Source: Bimastos eiseni (Eukaryota > Annelida > Clitellata > Crassiclitellata > Lumbricidae). Taken from it: DNA of 64,000 bases. The notes below the pieces were generated by a model. The model did no database searches. It was given only the letters and a program-made list of their open reading frames with translations, and was not told where the DNA came from. The stretch covers positions 45,050,447 through 45,114,446 of the forward strand of contig OY365809.1 of assembly GCA_959347315.1 (NCBI GenBank). The letters run 5' to 3'. Shown here piece after piece: positions 53,420-64,000 of the stretch (position 1 is the first letter of the stretch; each line of letters opens with the position of its first letter). Position numbers and translations under genes: made by a program.

Positions 53420-53645
53420 CCTCGTGCTAGCACCACCGCCAGCAGAGCCTTGCATTCTAAGCAGTTGGTCCCTCGATTTGGAATGGCCTCCCTTTGACGC
53501 TCCGCTCCCTTCCTAGAATTCCCTCTCAGACATTCCTCTCTCATCTTAAGACAGTTTGATTTGGCCGCGCTGGGGTTGGGAGTGCCTCTGAGTAGTCACC
53601 TTGAAGAGGCGCTATACACAAATTCTTGTAATGAATGACTGAATT
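53420..53645 (+). mobile_element. CR1/L2-type LINE 3' fragment
   Basis: 'tcgatttggaatggcctccc' region, then 'gctggggttgggagtgcctc' and 'cttgaagaggcgctatac', the shared tail, then gaatgactgaatt. Confidence 0.65.
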
Positions 53646-53899
53646 AATGAATTTTGATGTCAATGGAGATTTTTTGATCTTATTGGTGAAAGGTTGATCT
53701 TAACCGATAAATTTAGATCTTCACCGATAAATTTTGATCGTAACCGGGAAACTTTCGTCTTATCCTAGAAATTTTGATCTTTTTAGTAAAACTTGACCAT
53801 GCGGACAATAATATTGGTCAAACCCATGTGATGGAACTGATTACGTTTATAAACTTTTACACGCGTTTATGGGCTCAAGGGGAGGGAGGGATGGATGGA

Positions 53900-53905
53900 A
53901 GGACG

Positions 53906-53936
<31 letters not shown>

Positions 53937-54460
53937 ATAGCGACGCCACCTAGCTTGGCTATCGCTGTCGCGTTTAAGTGAATAAAGCGACATTGTTATC
54001 GAACACTAATTGCAACGGGACCCCATGATGCACCACGCGACCAATCGAGCCACGACGGGTGCTTGTGCCAACCGCCCTCAGTTATCACCCGTTGCCCTCG
54101 TGGGGTGTCTTCATCCTTTCCCTCCTCAAGCCACCGCTCTCCCAAGGCTTATGACCGTTATCCCCTTCCCTCGGTCCCGTTCCATGTACCCCCGTCATTA
54201 GTAATGCCAGATTATACGGGGAATGTCTTTCCCCATAGATGGGGAAAGGAGTCAAGAACGAGGAAACTAGTTCATGAGGCGAGGAAGAAATGACACCAGG
54301 AACAACATCGATTGACAGATAGATAGACAGACATACAGACAAACAAACAGACAGACAGCAAAACAAACAGACTGACAAACATATAGATTGCAGATCGTCA
54401 GGTGGATACGGTAGATAGACAGACAGACAGTCAGACATACACACACTGTGCTGCAACATC
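53900..54460. repeat. GACA/ACAG runs around a unique block
   Basis: Microsatellites at 53905-53940 and 54310-54440 flank a unique, C-rich block (53990-54300) that contains a small inverted repeat (ttccccatagatggggaaag) at about 54230-54250. No domain is recognisable in its open frames. Confidence 0.55.
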
Positions 54461-54634
54461 ACACGGACACAGACACCTGCATTGACTTACACCTGTACGG
54501 CGACTTTAGATAGGAGCGCCAGTGTAGGGGGTAGATGTGCGATGGGGTTGTAAGAGAATCCTGCAGTACCTTAGGAATTTGCAGCCGACCAATCTCTTGT
54601 ACCCCATCTCTCATCCAGTCCCCTTCCCTCTAAC

Positions 54635-54925
54635 TTTTCTATCTGTATCTGTCCCTGTATCTGTCCCGGTCCCTGTCTCTGTCTCTGCGTCTGTCTGTCT
54701 CTGTCTGTCTGCCAGTGTGTCTGTCTCTCTTTCTCTCTTTCTCTCTTTCTCTCTCTGCTTCTCTGTCTCTGTCTCTGTCTGTCTGTCTGTCTTTCTGTCT
54801 CTCTGTCTCTCTGTCTCTCTGTCTCTGTCTGTCTGTCTTTCTCTCTCTCTGTCTCTCTGTCTCTTTCTCTGTCTGTCTGTCTGTCTCTTTCTCTGTCTCT
54901 CTCTCTCCTTCCCCTGCATTCGAAT
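54635..54925. repeat. (TCTG/TCTC)n compound microsatellite
   Basis: About 290 bases of TCTG, TCTC and TTTC repeats. Another TCTG run is at 55322-55370, continuing degenerately to 55550. Confidence 0.9.
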
Positions 54926-54999
54926 TGTTTACGCTTTATCTGACAATTTATCTGGCATATCGTATTGCTATCAAGACAGCGTTCGCATTAAATGATTTT

Positions 55000-55240
55000 G
55001 GTGAATGCGTGTTTAAAAAGTTTCACCTATTGGCGCTACACAAATGCCCAGATACTACTATAGTCGTCGGTTGATGAGCCTGGATGAGGAAACGCTCAGT
55101 GGTTGGATGTGACTTATCTGGATTTGTTGCAATTACCTTTGATTCGTCATGCGTGTCAATGTGGCGTTTGGCGGTCACGCTCTGTTAATTGACACGTCAT
55201 GCAAGATATAAATCATGGAATACCTACTGATATTATCTAT
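55000..55240. other. Unique block upstream of FoxG
   Basis: Low-repeat sequence with clustered motifs (TTAATTGACACGTCATG, TTTGGCGG, TGTCAATG). Nothing coding seen; possible regulatory sequence. Confidence 0.25.
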
Positions 55241-55324
55241 CTTGGACGTCTGACTATCTCTGTTTATATCTGTCTATCCTTGTGTCGGTCTCTTTCAATG
55301 TGTTTTCTGTGATTATCTATCGCC

Positions 55325-55377
<53 letters not shown>

Positions 55378-55839
55378 CTTCTTACATCTGTCCACCCATC
55401 TATCTATCTGTCTGTCTCTGTCTGTCTGTCTCTGGACTTGTTGTCTCTGTCTACTGTCTGTGTGTTGTATATTGCCTGTTTGTCTGTCTATCTCTGTCTG
55501 TCTGGCTGTTTCTGTATGTCTCTATGTCTCTTTGTTTTCCAGCCTGGCAGTCCGTTTCTTTGTATGCCTACATTTCTGCCAATGTCAACCTCGTTCACTC
55601 ACATTTATACCCAATCAACACAATCATCATCACATACACGTAACTTCATACAACCCAGAAGACCTAAATATTTACACATATAAACATCTATTCGTTTAGA
55701 TATCAATAACCTTGCGCTATAACAATTCCCTCTAGACGCGTTGGCCTGTGTGTCCGTGGGCGCGCGTGTGTAAGCAAAACAGTTAGAGATGGGTGCATCG
55801 CATCTTGATGCTTAATCGGGTCCTGCAGCAGACGCCTCA

Positions 55840-55905
55840 ACAGGTAAACATCGACATCGTTAGTAAACAAACTGGTGGACAGGTGTGATGTTAATTGTTA
55901 ATCGG
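55840..55905. promoter_or_regulatory. Possible enhancer with forkhead, E-box and homeodomain sites
   Basis: GTAAACA at 55844-55850, GTAAACAAA at 55863-55871, CAGGTG at 55880-55885 and TTAATTGTTAAT at 55891-55902 lie within 60 bp, 3.5 kb upstream of the FoxG start. The two GTAAACA words fit the forkhead consensus. Function is inferred only from clustering. Confidence 0.25.
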
Positions 55906-56094
55906 ACGCTAAAGAGGAGGGAGGGAGGCGCTGATGGGTGGAGAGAGAAGGGTAGAGCGGCGCTACGTGATAACAAAGATCATTAGCGTCGCCATCCCCT
56001 CCATCAAGGCTTGGGACTGGCACTGTCAGAGTGTAATAGTAGTTTCAGTTTAACGACACTTTGTGATAACAAAGATCATTCGATTAGAGTCCTT

Positions 56095-56260
56095 CAGGTT
56101 CATGTATGTTCATGTATGTTCATGTATATTCAAGTATGTTCATGTATGTTCATGTATATTCAAGTATGTTCATGTATGTTCAAGTATGTTCATGTATATT
56201 CATGTACACTCATGTATGTTCATGTATATTCATGTATGTTCATGTATATACAAGTTTTAT
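56095..56260. repeat. 10-bp minisatellite (catgtatgtt / catgtatatt)
   Basis: About 15 copies with CAAGTATGTT variants. Open frames through it (MFMYIQVCSC repeats) are artefacts. Confidence 0.9.
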
Positions 56261-56289
56261 ATATATAGTAACAAGCGCTTGAGAATGCA

Positions 56290-57125
56290 AACACTTCTAG
56301 GTTTAGGTCCAGATTAAATTAATAATAACACAAATATCGATGACAATGATATTTGAACTCCCTTTCATATTAAGTTATACACAGCTGTTAAACAAAAAGC
56401 CTCTTATGAAATTTTTTTTTAAATTTAGAACTATTTTATTTCGTTTGAAGCCTGTTGTTCACAGTGTAAGTCTTCACCTCACAGAGCCCTAGGCCTGTAT
56501 AGGGTTCCACGGAACACAGTTCGGGAAACGCTGCATTACTAGATACATACTTACATATGCACACATACATACATTCATCAAACGTCAGTCAGTCAGTAGG
56601 GTCACAACGTCTCATTGAAGGCAATGTGTCTGGGTCTTTCAGACATTACTCCGATGGATCAAGAGTCAGACGGGTCACATGTAATGAGCTTTGTTTGGCG
56701 ATCGTACCGCGCGCTAATTACGCACGAAACTCAACCCTTGGAGGGATGGATAAACCTCGGATACACAGGATACCTATAGGATATGAAGGACACCCAGGGT
56801 ATACGGTACTTCAGAGGATCTAAGTCGTCTTCAAATCTCCACACTCCGTCAAATCCACTTTATACACTCCATCGCTCCAATTTCCAGCCCACTCCACCCG
56901 AACAGAGCCGATCTCGAGCCGTGAATAATTATTTTCCGGAGGCGTTCGGCACAATTCCCAATTGGATGTGTGTTCGACGGTGGTTCATCGATGCAGGTAA
57001 GCGCTTTGTTCCTGTAAGCGATGTCTAGAAGAAACAGACACTGTTGATGAACCTATGTTTTGGTGTTTTATCTAGTCCGGTCTGTGTGAGCTATCGATTT
57101 CTAAAACTCAGCTGTAACATTTAAT
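56290..57125. other. Unassigned region with a weak first-exon candidate
   Basis: Plus-strand frame 56783-56996 ends YFPEAFGTIPNWMCVRRWFIDAG at a consensus donor (GCAG|GTAAGC). No domain and no partner exon found. The remaining sequence shows nothing. Confidence 0.2.
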
Positions 57126-57127
57126 TT

Positions 57128-57405
57128 AATTTAATTTAAAATGAAATTAATATAGCGCCTCTTCAAGAAATCTACTCAGAGGCGCTCTCTGGGCTAGACA
57201 TGATGTTAATTGTCATGTCAACGTCTGTTAGAATAATAATTAGCAAAACGACGCAAAGTTATCTATACGAATCGCCAATGACTGGTCTAAGCACAAGCGT
57301 GGAGCCTACCAATGGATTCCCGTCAACAGCTGACAGATGGCATGGATGTTCAGAGTCTGTAGGCCAAGCTTCGCCGCGAAGGTAGAGCGAACGACTGCCG
57401 AAAAC
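57128..57405 (-). mobile_element. SINE family C, inverted copy
   Basis: 'tatagcgcctcttcaagaaa' at the left, 'cacaagcgtggagcctacc', 'cagatggcatggatgttcag' at the right. All inverted family C copies share a peptide-like frame on the minus strand (HPCHLSAVDGNPLVG), an echo of common ancestry rather than a gene. Confidence 0.65.
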
Positions 57406-59155
57406 GATTCGCAAAACACGGGGTCGTGTCGACGAGTAATCCCTCGCTGGTAGAAGATGACGCAAGTCTGGATAATCGTCGAGATTCAAGAAAGAAGTAG
57501 AAGAGGAATTGATCGCGTGTTGCTCGGTAGATTTAATTACCAACCGTGACTAACGGTCAAGGTCACTCCAATGGCCGCGGTACTGCCACATGGCTGAACC
57601 TCGGCTGTGTAGTCACATGGTCTAGGCAACTTGCGATAAAATGGCTCTCAAAGGTACAAACTTCTTGCAAAAGCCGACGAATTAATCCAGAACGCAAAGC
57701 TACATGACATGGTAAATGTACGCCTGTGTATGCCTACGAACGTAAGTGTGCCTATGCATTTGTATATAATTGCATATGTTATATATGTATTTATGTATGC
57801 ATGTAATTAGAATGAATGACGTCAACAAAACGGATAGAATTTGTCAGTGAATACAAGGCTTTCGTTATCTCTAAACTATAAAGCATCGCTCTATTAAGTG
57901 TATACAGCAGCTGGGTCACTGACGATGGTGTATCGTTTAGTTCGGAGTTTAGCTAGTGAATACGTTTGAACTGCTGATAGGAGATGACAATGGTTCATAT
58001 GTTCATATGTTCATTTGCTCGTTTGTTCGTTTGCCTTCTCGATGGCTCATTCATTCATTCATTCATTCATTCATTCATCAGTTGAGCAATTACATAATTA
58101 ATTAATCAATTAATTAATCGATTTGTTCGTTCATCTATTCGTTCAATAATTCATTCAGTTATTAATTCGTTCCCTAATTTATTCACTAATTCATTTGTTT
58201 ATTCATGAATTCAGTTCTTTAATTCATTAGCTATCAAAAGTGAGAAACTCTATTTGTAGTCTAATTCTCCAGCCACACTAACATCCACAGTTTCTATAGT
58301 ACTTTTCCACATAATTATATGTAAGCAGAAATCTTGCCTCGTATTGAAGCAACGACGCTACTAACACACAAAACGCCTTTCTTATAATTGCGCTCGAAAA
58401 GCGACAATATTTATCGCCATCCGGCAACACAGTCCGTGACACAATCGCCAACATAACGAGCGCTGAGCGCGGACGCAAAGCGATTACAGCTCAACTGATT
58501 AAGCCCTTGAAACGTTGCGTCTTCTGCCTATTAAGCGCTCGTTAGGAGACGGACGAGCGTATTGGGTGGTGATGGTTGTTAGTGTAGAGATGGCGTCGTG
58601 CTGTTGTGATATTTCGAGGATTGTAGCTATACGCCTGATCTGACCGTTGTGTGTAAGCTCTAAGGGCCTGTTATTTGAGCATGATTAGGCTGTCGTAAGG
58701 GTGGCGCGTGCGTATACGTGTGTGTGTGTGTGTGCGTGTGCGTGTGCGCGCGCGCGTTTCGGTACGTGTACTGGTGCGACAATATTTGCACTAAAAAATG
58801 TTCAAGATAAAATAAATTGTGCATATGACCATTCTCTGTGTATTTAAATTCTCTATTCATTTAAATTAAAATGAATTTTTTAAACAAGTTTATAAGTCAT
58901 GCAATTTTGTCATACGGCTCTTATTCTATATATGAAACACTAACGAAAGAAGAGGTTCAACACAGGGAGGAGTGGCGTCATTAGACATATGAACCTGCCT
59001 GCAGAAGGCAGAGAACTAAAGAAGAAGAAACACTACCATTGAAATATATTTAGATAATATGCTTTTTTAAACATTCATTTCTTATAAACTCCGATTGATA
59101 AAATAGTGAATAAAATTAATAAATAAATTAATTAATAAATAATAAGGCTTACCTA
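57406..59155. other. Gene-less region
   Basis: ATTC microsatellite at 58045-58080 and GT/GC alternation at 58715-58755. Bases 58270-58650 are unique and CpG-containing (see findings). No coding exon recognised. Confidence 0.4.
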
Positions 59156-59159
59156 ATGG

Positions 59160-59470
59160 AGTTGTGTCGATCCATTGAGGCCACTAGTGACCTGCTCCAA
59201 CTCCGTTCTGCTGCCCATGGGGACCTGGTTGTCCCTTTCGCTCGTACCACCACGATGCAACATCGGACCTTTTCAGTGGTGCGTTGGCCCAACCATTTGG
59301 AATGGGCCTTCCTTGAGCTATGGCCATGTCACCTGCATGCCTATAGAAGTTCCTCGCCTTCATTTTACTCTTCGCTGAAATCCGTATCTATCAGCCGTAC
59401 ACTCAGAACGATAGCGCCTCTGAGTAGATAACTTGGGCGCAACATTAAGTTTATATTGATTGATTGACTG
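59160..59470 (+). mobile_element. CR1/L2-type LINE 3' fragment
   Basis: Decayed frame 'RTFSVV' followed by WNGPSLSYGH in another frame, then 'atagcgcctctgagtagata' and GATTGATTGACTGACT repeats. Confidence 0.65.
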
Positions 59471-60214
59471 ACTGACTGACTGATTGATTAATTTATTGAT
59501 TGATTGATAGATTTATCAATTTATTTATTTATGCATTTATTGATCTGCAGCTTTATGGTTTGTCTAATGGTCTGCAGGTGGTGAATCCACAGTTTAACGT
59601 CGTCATATGACATCTATGGGCGTTGACGACAATTTGAAACATATACAGTACAGTGCAAAGAAATTCATAGCGTCCGAAAGACACCATTCAAGTTATTGCA
59701 GGTTTATGAAGTGTTTCAGTTCATCTGACATCGTTTGTAATCCGTTTTCTTTCGGTTTCTGATTAAATGTTGATAACAGAATGGATGAGTTTGACCTTTG
59801 CAGAAGGACATAATAGGGTAACCTACACCTGGTCTACTTTAAGCCCGATCTTCGTACTTAGAAGAGGTGTGTAATGATAGTTGCCGAAAATGATAAAGAT
59901 TCGCCCTAAGAGAATTAGATTACACTATAAACATTAGTTTTCCATTTGTCTATATTTCAAAGTGGTAATGCGTTTACTGCATTTGTAAGAAATAGACATT
60001 AAACTGTTTGTAAACGTTAAAGTTTCGCTATGAGGCAATCATTGAGCATCAAAACAGTCAGGCCTGAGGGGATCTTATTGCATGGGAAGGGGAGAAACGT
60101 TTGGAATTATTACACACCTCTTTTAATTATGATTTTCTGAAGGTATATAGCAGAAAAGTGTGGAATTATTAAACACAACTTTTAAGTAAAATACGCTTGC
60201 TCTGAGTAGAGCAA
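59471..60214. other. Gene-less region
   Basis: Bases 59471-59540 continue the GATT and TTTATTTA repeats. The rest shows no gene or repeat I can name. Confidence 0.4.
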
Positions 60215-60215
60215 G

Positions 60216-60690
60216 TTGTTCAGAAAAGGCACTACGATCAAGAGCACTACAGCATTGTGTGGCTGTGAGACGTGGACAATGACAAAGAACATGGAGAAGA
60301 AGCTCAACGCATGTGAAATGTGTATGAGCAGAAAGATGCAGAGAATATCGTTGACAGAGAAAAGGACAAATGAAGAGGTGCGCTTGGAGATCGGAGTGGA
60401 AAAAGATGAGTTGCTACAACAAACAGCGATAAGAAGGAAGTTTGGATACTTTGGACATATTATGCGATCAGAAGGATTGGAAAAGGATGTGATCCTGGTA
60501 TAATTATGGAGAAGGAAGGAGAAGACGGGGCGCCCAAGGAAGAAATCGATGGACGAAATACATGATAAAACGGGAATGAATCTGGCAGAATTAAGGGACA
60601 ATACAACGGATAGAAAGCAATGGAGGATGTTCATCCTGACGGTCGCTAGAGTTCAAAGAACAGACAGCACAAGGTGACAAGGTGATAAGC
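60216..60690 (+). mobile_element. Non-LTR retrotransposon fragment, C-terminal region
   Basis: Reads CGCETWTMTKNMEKKLNACE, then RTNEEVRLEIGVEKDELLQQ and RRKFGYFGHIMRSEGLEKDV, followed after a frameshift by a GRPRKKSMDE-like stretch. This is the classic end of the protein in a common non-LTR class; compare 34415-34735. Confidence 0.9.
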
Positions 60691-61184
60691 CTATGTAAAT
60701 TGTTAAAGCGTCTTAAATATATGTGTCTTATCGAAAAATTTCACCCAACAGTTCTAGAGTTTAATAAGTTTCAAGCCAACCACGAGATGACAGTTGTAGC
60801 ATTTCAGTTTGGCGATGGTCCTTGAAGAAGCGATTGTCATTGAATGCTTGAGAAATTTAACAACGTGCCTTTGCGTGTTGGATGGATCCAGTGTTTAACG
60901 ACAGCTTACGACAACAGAGGCCGTCGCCGTCAACAGAAATGTGCTCGGCATATTACAGCTCATTTAATTGCTGTATTTCACTCAGTCGTGTTTGCCTTCT
61001 TAAACTGCTCATATATGTGCCTCTGTACCTGCAGCGGGATCGTTTTGATCCGTTCAGGGCCTTTCCTTGTGGCCGCTGTCAAGCATAACGTGCAGGTTTT
61101 AATTGATGTGACACGTCGGCTACAAAAATAAACGATTTTATTTAATTTCATGCTATGCACTTTTCATAAGTATTTTCGGTTCTA
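60691..61184. other. Gene-less region
   Basis: An open frame of 95 codons at 60844-61131 shows no domain or splice context. Nothing else seen. Confidence 0.35.
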
Positions 61185-61612
61185 GGACGATTCATCCTCT
61201 GACGATTCATCCAGTGGACTGCTCATCTAGCGACTTTTCATCCAAGGAAGGTTTATCCAAATCCCAAATAATATCATTCAGTGTAACATTTTATTCGTCA
61301 AGGACTTACCATTATACATCAGTAATTACGTAGACCACAGTACTAATGTTTCTTATTTAGTATGAGGAAGCAATGTTCAACACGTTTCGCAATTGTAAGG
61401 CTACCTTAGCCTCTATTATTTTGAACCAGGCAACACTGGGTGATTCAGCTAGTTAATGACCAACAACAACAACACACTTTTGATTGATATCGGAATAGCT
61501 AATAATTGTGCACGCTTGCCAGCCTTAAATAAAATTTTTATTTTGGATGAATCTTCCGTGGATGATCCGTCCGTGGATGAAACGTCCGCATACCATATTT
61601 TCTTTCATCTTC
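61185..61612. mobile_element. Possible foldback element with 'ttcatcc' arrays at both ends
   Basis: Left: 'gacgattcatcc' repeated with spacers (61189-61260). Right: 'ggatgaatcttcc', 'ggatgatccgtcc', 'ggatgaaacgtcc' (61547-61600), inverted relative to the left. The interior of about 290 bases is unique. Confidence 0.45.
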
Positions 61613-61899
61613 GATGGCCTATGTTTCGTATGGATGGAGCCAGAAGATGTTGTTGAGTAATGTAGACATAAAAATTTGTAATAATAAATAATAAATATTC
61701 GTTTATTGATATTCTTGGACCGTCACACCGCAGACCATTACAATGTGTTAGTTGTTTTGTACCATAGCCTGATTCAATTGAGTTTCAGATAATATCATAA
61801 TAAATTATAATAAATATGAGAAATCATTGGGGGCTCTACACATAAGTTCTGTATAGGACTCGAGAGATGAAGTTCTTGTCGTCCTTAACAGATAGTCTA

Positions 61900-62590
61900 A
61901 ATTTATGTGACCTAGGTCTAAGATCATAACGACTTTCAGCGACTGGGGAATATCGAATTCAGGACATATGTACTTCTTGTTGCAACCGATCGCAGGAGAC
62001 CTTCTTCAGCTGTTCGCACCATCGTCTCGGCATCCTCAGATCCTTCCGGCAAGTAGGCTGCTCTCTTCATTTGGCAGAGGAATTTCTCTGTTCATGTACT
62101 GAGTGTTCGCTTGCTGGTGCGTAGCTCAACCAGGCGGGGTCGCCGTACATGAGCTTCGCAACCGTTGTCGCCCTGGATACAACGTGAAGGGTGTGAGTTG
62201 ACAGCCCATGGGTCCTTAGCTCTCGCAGGGCAAAAAAGCGACTGCGAGCAGATCGCTGGTATGTTGTTGACATGGATGGTGGCCTTCATGTCGACTGTTA
62301 GCGTGACACCAAGGATATTAATTGATGTCACACTCTGCGCAGCCTCTATTGAACAGGAAGGAAGGGGGCGCTCCCCCTCTACGGTGGATCATCATTTGCG
62401 TTGTCTTGCTGTGGTTCAAGATTATTAGAGGAAGTCCGAGCTGCGACGTTTGCGATCTTCTCGTCAATTGTGCTCTCCATATATAGAGGCGCCGATGATA
62501 TGATAGGTATCATCGGCGTACTTTGCCATTTTGTTATTCTGGTGGACTGGGTGAAGGTCAGATGCACTCACGATGAACAACGTAGGACTC
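61900..62590 (-). mobile_element. Jockey-type non-LTR retrotransposon fragment (reverse transcriptase to C-terminus)
   Basis: Minus strand, in shifting frames: ISSAPLYMESTIDEKIANVA and SSNNL (after the RT catalytic region), INILGVTLTVDM, then ALRELRTHGLSTHTLHVVSR and ATTVAKLMYGDPAWLSYA. The order is that of Jockey/I-like RT proteins; frameshifts and stops show it is dead. Confidence 0.85.
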
Positions 62591-62779
62591 AATCCTGGGT
62601 GCTCGCTCCGATTTCTCTGACGTTCGTTAGGTGGCCTCTGAATCTGTGACGGGTACAGTCCAAAAAACGAGTAGGTCTACTAACCAATTAGGTTTTAAAA
62701 TTAGAGCTGTTTTATTTTCGTCGTTCTAAATGCGGTTCTTTGCACCATTTATTTGCTCGTTGTTTCTGCATATTAATTA

Positions 62780-62910
62780 TTTTTCGATTCAATTCATTTG
62801 TTAATTGTTTTTCTTCATTTGTTCTTCGTTTCAATTCATTTGTTAATTTTTTTTCTTCATTTGTTCTTCGTTTCAATTCATTTGTTCTCTGTTTATGTTA
62901 ATTTGCTGTT
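62780..62910. repeat. About 35-bp tandem repeat
   Basis: Unit containing 'cttcatttgttcttcgtttc' and 'aattcatttgtt', about three copies. Confidence 0.75.
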
Positions 62911-63024
62911 TGGTTATCTTTACCCATTCTTCGATTCTGCCCTTCAGGTCCTCCCTTCAGTGGCATGACTGACTATCAGAAGTGCACCAAGACGAAGAGT
63001 GGAAAAGAGAGGAGAAGGAGTGGA

Positions 63025-63100
63025 ATGACAGACATACAGACAGACAGGCAGACAGACAGGCAGGCAGGCAGGCAGGCAGACAGACAGAGTAAGAGACAGT
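63025..63100. repeat. (GACA)n/(GGCA)n microsatellite
   Basis: ACAGACAGACAGGCAGACAGACAGGCAG type run. Confidence 0.85.
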
Positions 63101-63584
63101 TAGGCAGAGAGGTAGAGCAAGACATTTCTTCAGCTATAAACCCTTTACATGCAGACAGTCAAGTGCGTGAAAACTCGGCGTCTTTAGATTCTCAACCTCG
63201 TAATGCCTTTGTCATCCGATCATTTCATTTGAAATTAGAACAGTCCATTCATGTTCTTATTTCATAATAAAGTCCGGTAGAAACGCTACGTAACCTACAA
63301 TTGAATCTTGCCACTCTAGTTAAGCCTACCATAGAGCCACTGGTACTCTTCATGAAGGCAGACATCACACCTATTGAATAGATCGTGTTCAATTTAACAA
63401 AGCCTCAGTCCTCTATTACGTCGTTGGTTGTCTCTTTTTTAGAGGCATCTAAGGCAAGCGCTCTCGCCAATCGGACATTATTTACATATCGTTGGCTGAC
63501 ACCGTTTTTAAGGTGTCTAAAGTATCTCGCATCGACGTCGATCGTATCGTCTAATAAATCCTCCGATCAGAGAAGAGATCTTTT

Positions 63585-64000
63585 CTAGCGCTGACCTCTG
63601 TCCGTGACGCACAAGGAATCGGTGAGTCCTCCAGTGCCGGAGCTCCTCAGCCGGAGCATTCGTCTAAATGCAGCGGAGAACTTAGAGTTGGAGTAGGCAT
63701 AGAGAATGGGATTGACGGCGGAATTTAGGTGGCTTAGTATGACCGCAGAGGTGACGCAGGGCAGGCACGTCGGGCCGTCGAACACCGTTACGCAGTTCTG
63801 GAGGTGGATGGGGAGCCAACAGGCCGTGAAGACGGACAGGACCACGGCGAACCACTTAGCCGCCCGGATCTCTCTTTTCCAGCTGGAGACGGACTTTCTG
63901 GCGGCCGTGGTCGCGTTCGAATCTGTCTGCGTGGTTGGTCTGGGGTTCTTGCTGACGGGACTCGTTTGGCTCGGGAGGGTCGTGCTTCTGCGTTTCGTCC
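63585..64000 (-). CDS. Adenosine-receptor-like GPCR, 3' part (TM6, TM7 and tail); continues beyond the window
   Basis: The frame is open from the stop at 63585 to the right edge (138 codons). Order: Ser/Thr-rich third intracellular loop, REIRAAKWFAVVLSVFTACW (TM6 with the CWLP motif), a short extracellular loop with two cysteines (PTCLPC), TM7 HLNSAVNPILYAYSNSKF with the NPxxY motif, then an amphipathic FRRMLR helix 8 and a short tail. The AAKxxAxxxxxFxxCWLPxHxxNC and HxNSxxNPxxYAY spacing is nearest to adenosine A2-type receptors, where the TM7 His binds the ribose. These receptors signal through G proteins. Helices 1-5 lie outside, so ligand assignment is tentative; another aminergic or orphan class A receptor is possible. 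Confidence 0.72.
   Translation of the reverse strand, partial: TKRRSTTLPSQTSPVSKNPRPTTQTDSNATTAARKSVSSWKREIRAAKWFAVVLSVFTACWLPIHLQNCVTVFDGPTCLPCVTSAVILSHLNSAVNPILYAYSNSKFSAAFRRMLRLRSSGTGGLTDSLCVTDRGQR

Noticed and set aside
53176..53516. MEIFYGDILWRYF-repeat frames
   Set aside because: The 13-bp minisatellite gives the same words in all forward frames.
57259..57543. 94-codon minus-strand frame with a peptide-like motif seen in other places
   Set aside because: The motif recurs only within family C SINE copies; it is repeat sequence, not a gene family.
60182..60634. 150-codon minus-strand hydrophobic frame
   Set aside because: Antisense of the retrotransposon fragment, whose plus-strand frame has clear homology.

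Overview
This is nuclear DNA from an animal. It has long introns with GT/AG borders, exons averaging about 90 bp in the largest gene, dense microsatellites and many decayed retrotransposon and SINE copies. The gene set (COMMD1, nephrocystin-1, a FoxG forkhead factor, an adenosine-receptor-like GPCR, sperm-type RIIa proteins) is bilaterian. The repeat style (non-LTR tails ending in a GCGCTATATAAAT-like block followed by GAATGAATG or TAATAAT) and the AT-rich introns suggest a marine invertebrate, perhaps an echinoderm or other invertebrate deuterostome. The phylum cannot be proved from this window.

Layout. 0-2.4 kb: a small two-exon gene on the minus strand encoding a secreted acidic protein, plus one orphan exon candidate. 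4.0-5.7 kb: complete three-exon COMMD1 (minus). 7.2-25.7 kb: complete 26-exon nephrocystin-1 (NPHP1, plus), divergent from COMMD1, with an RFX X-box and a CCAAT box just upstream. 25.7-28.0 kb: intergenic, LINE remnants. 28.06-32.96 kb: two three-exon genes for double-domain GNAT acetyltransferases, arranged tail to tail, a recent inverted duplication. 33-35.5 kb: retrotransposon debris. 35.5-46.8 kb: two tandem minus-strand genes, each with an RIIa (PKA-docking) fold exon followed by low-complexity, repeat-expanded exons, resembling sperm-flagellum CABYR-type proteins. 49.5-52.4 kb: a two-exon FoxG gene (minus). 52.4-63.5 kb: gene-poor flank with microsatellites, SINEs, LINE fragments and possible enhancers. 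63.6-64.0 kb: the 3' end of an adenosine-receptor-like GPCR (minus), cut by the window edge.

Functional themes. NPHP1 acts at the ciliary transition zone, and the RIIa proteins probably act in the sperm flagellum. COMMD1 (trafficking and NF-kB control), FoxG (anterior patterning) and the GPCR are independent neighbours. Exon joins were worked out by hand: splice phases agree at every junction of the COMMD1, NPHP1, GNAT, RIIa and FoxG models. Family assignments rest on motif and alignment memory, not on database searches.
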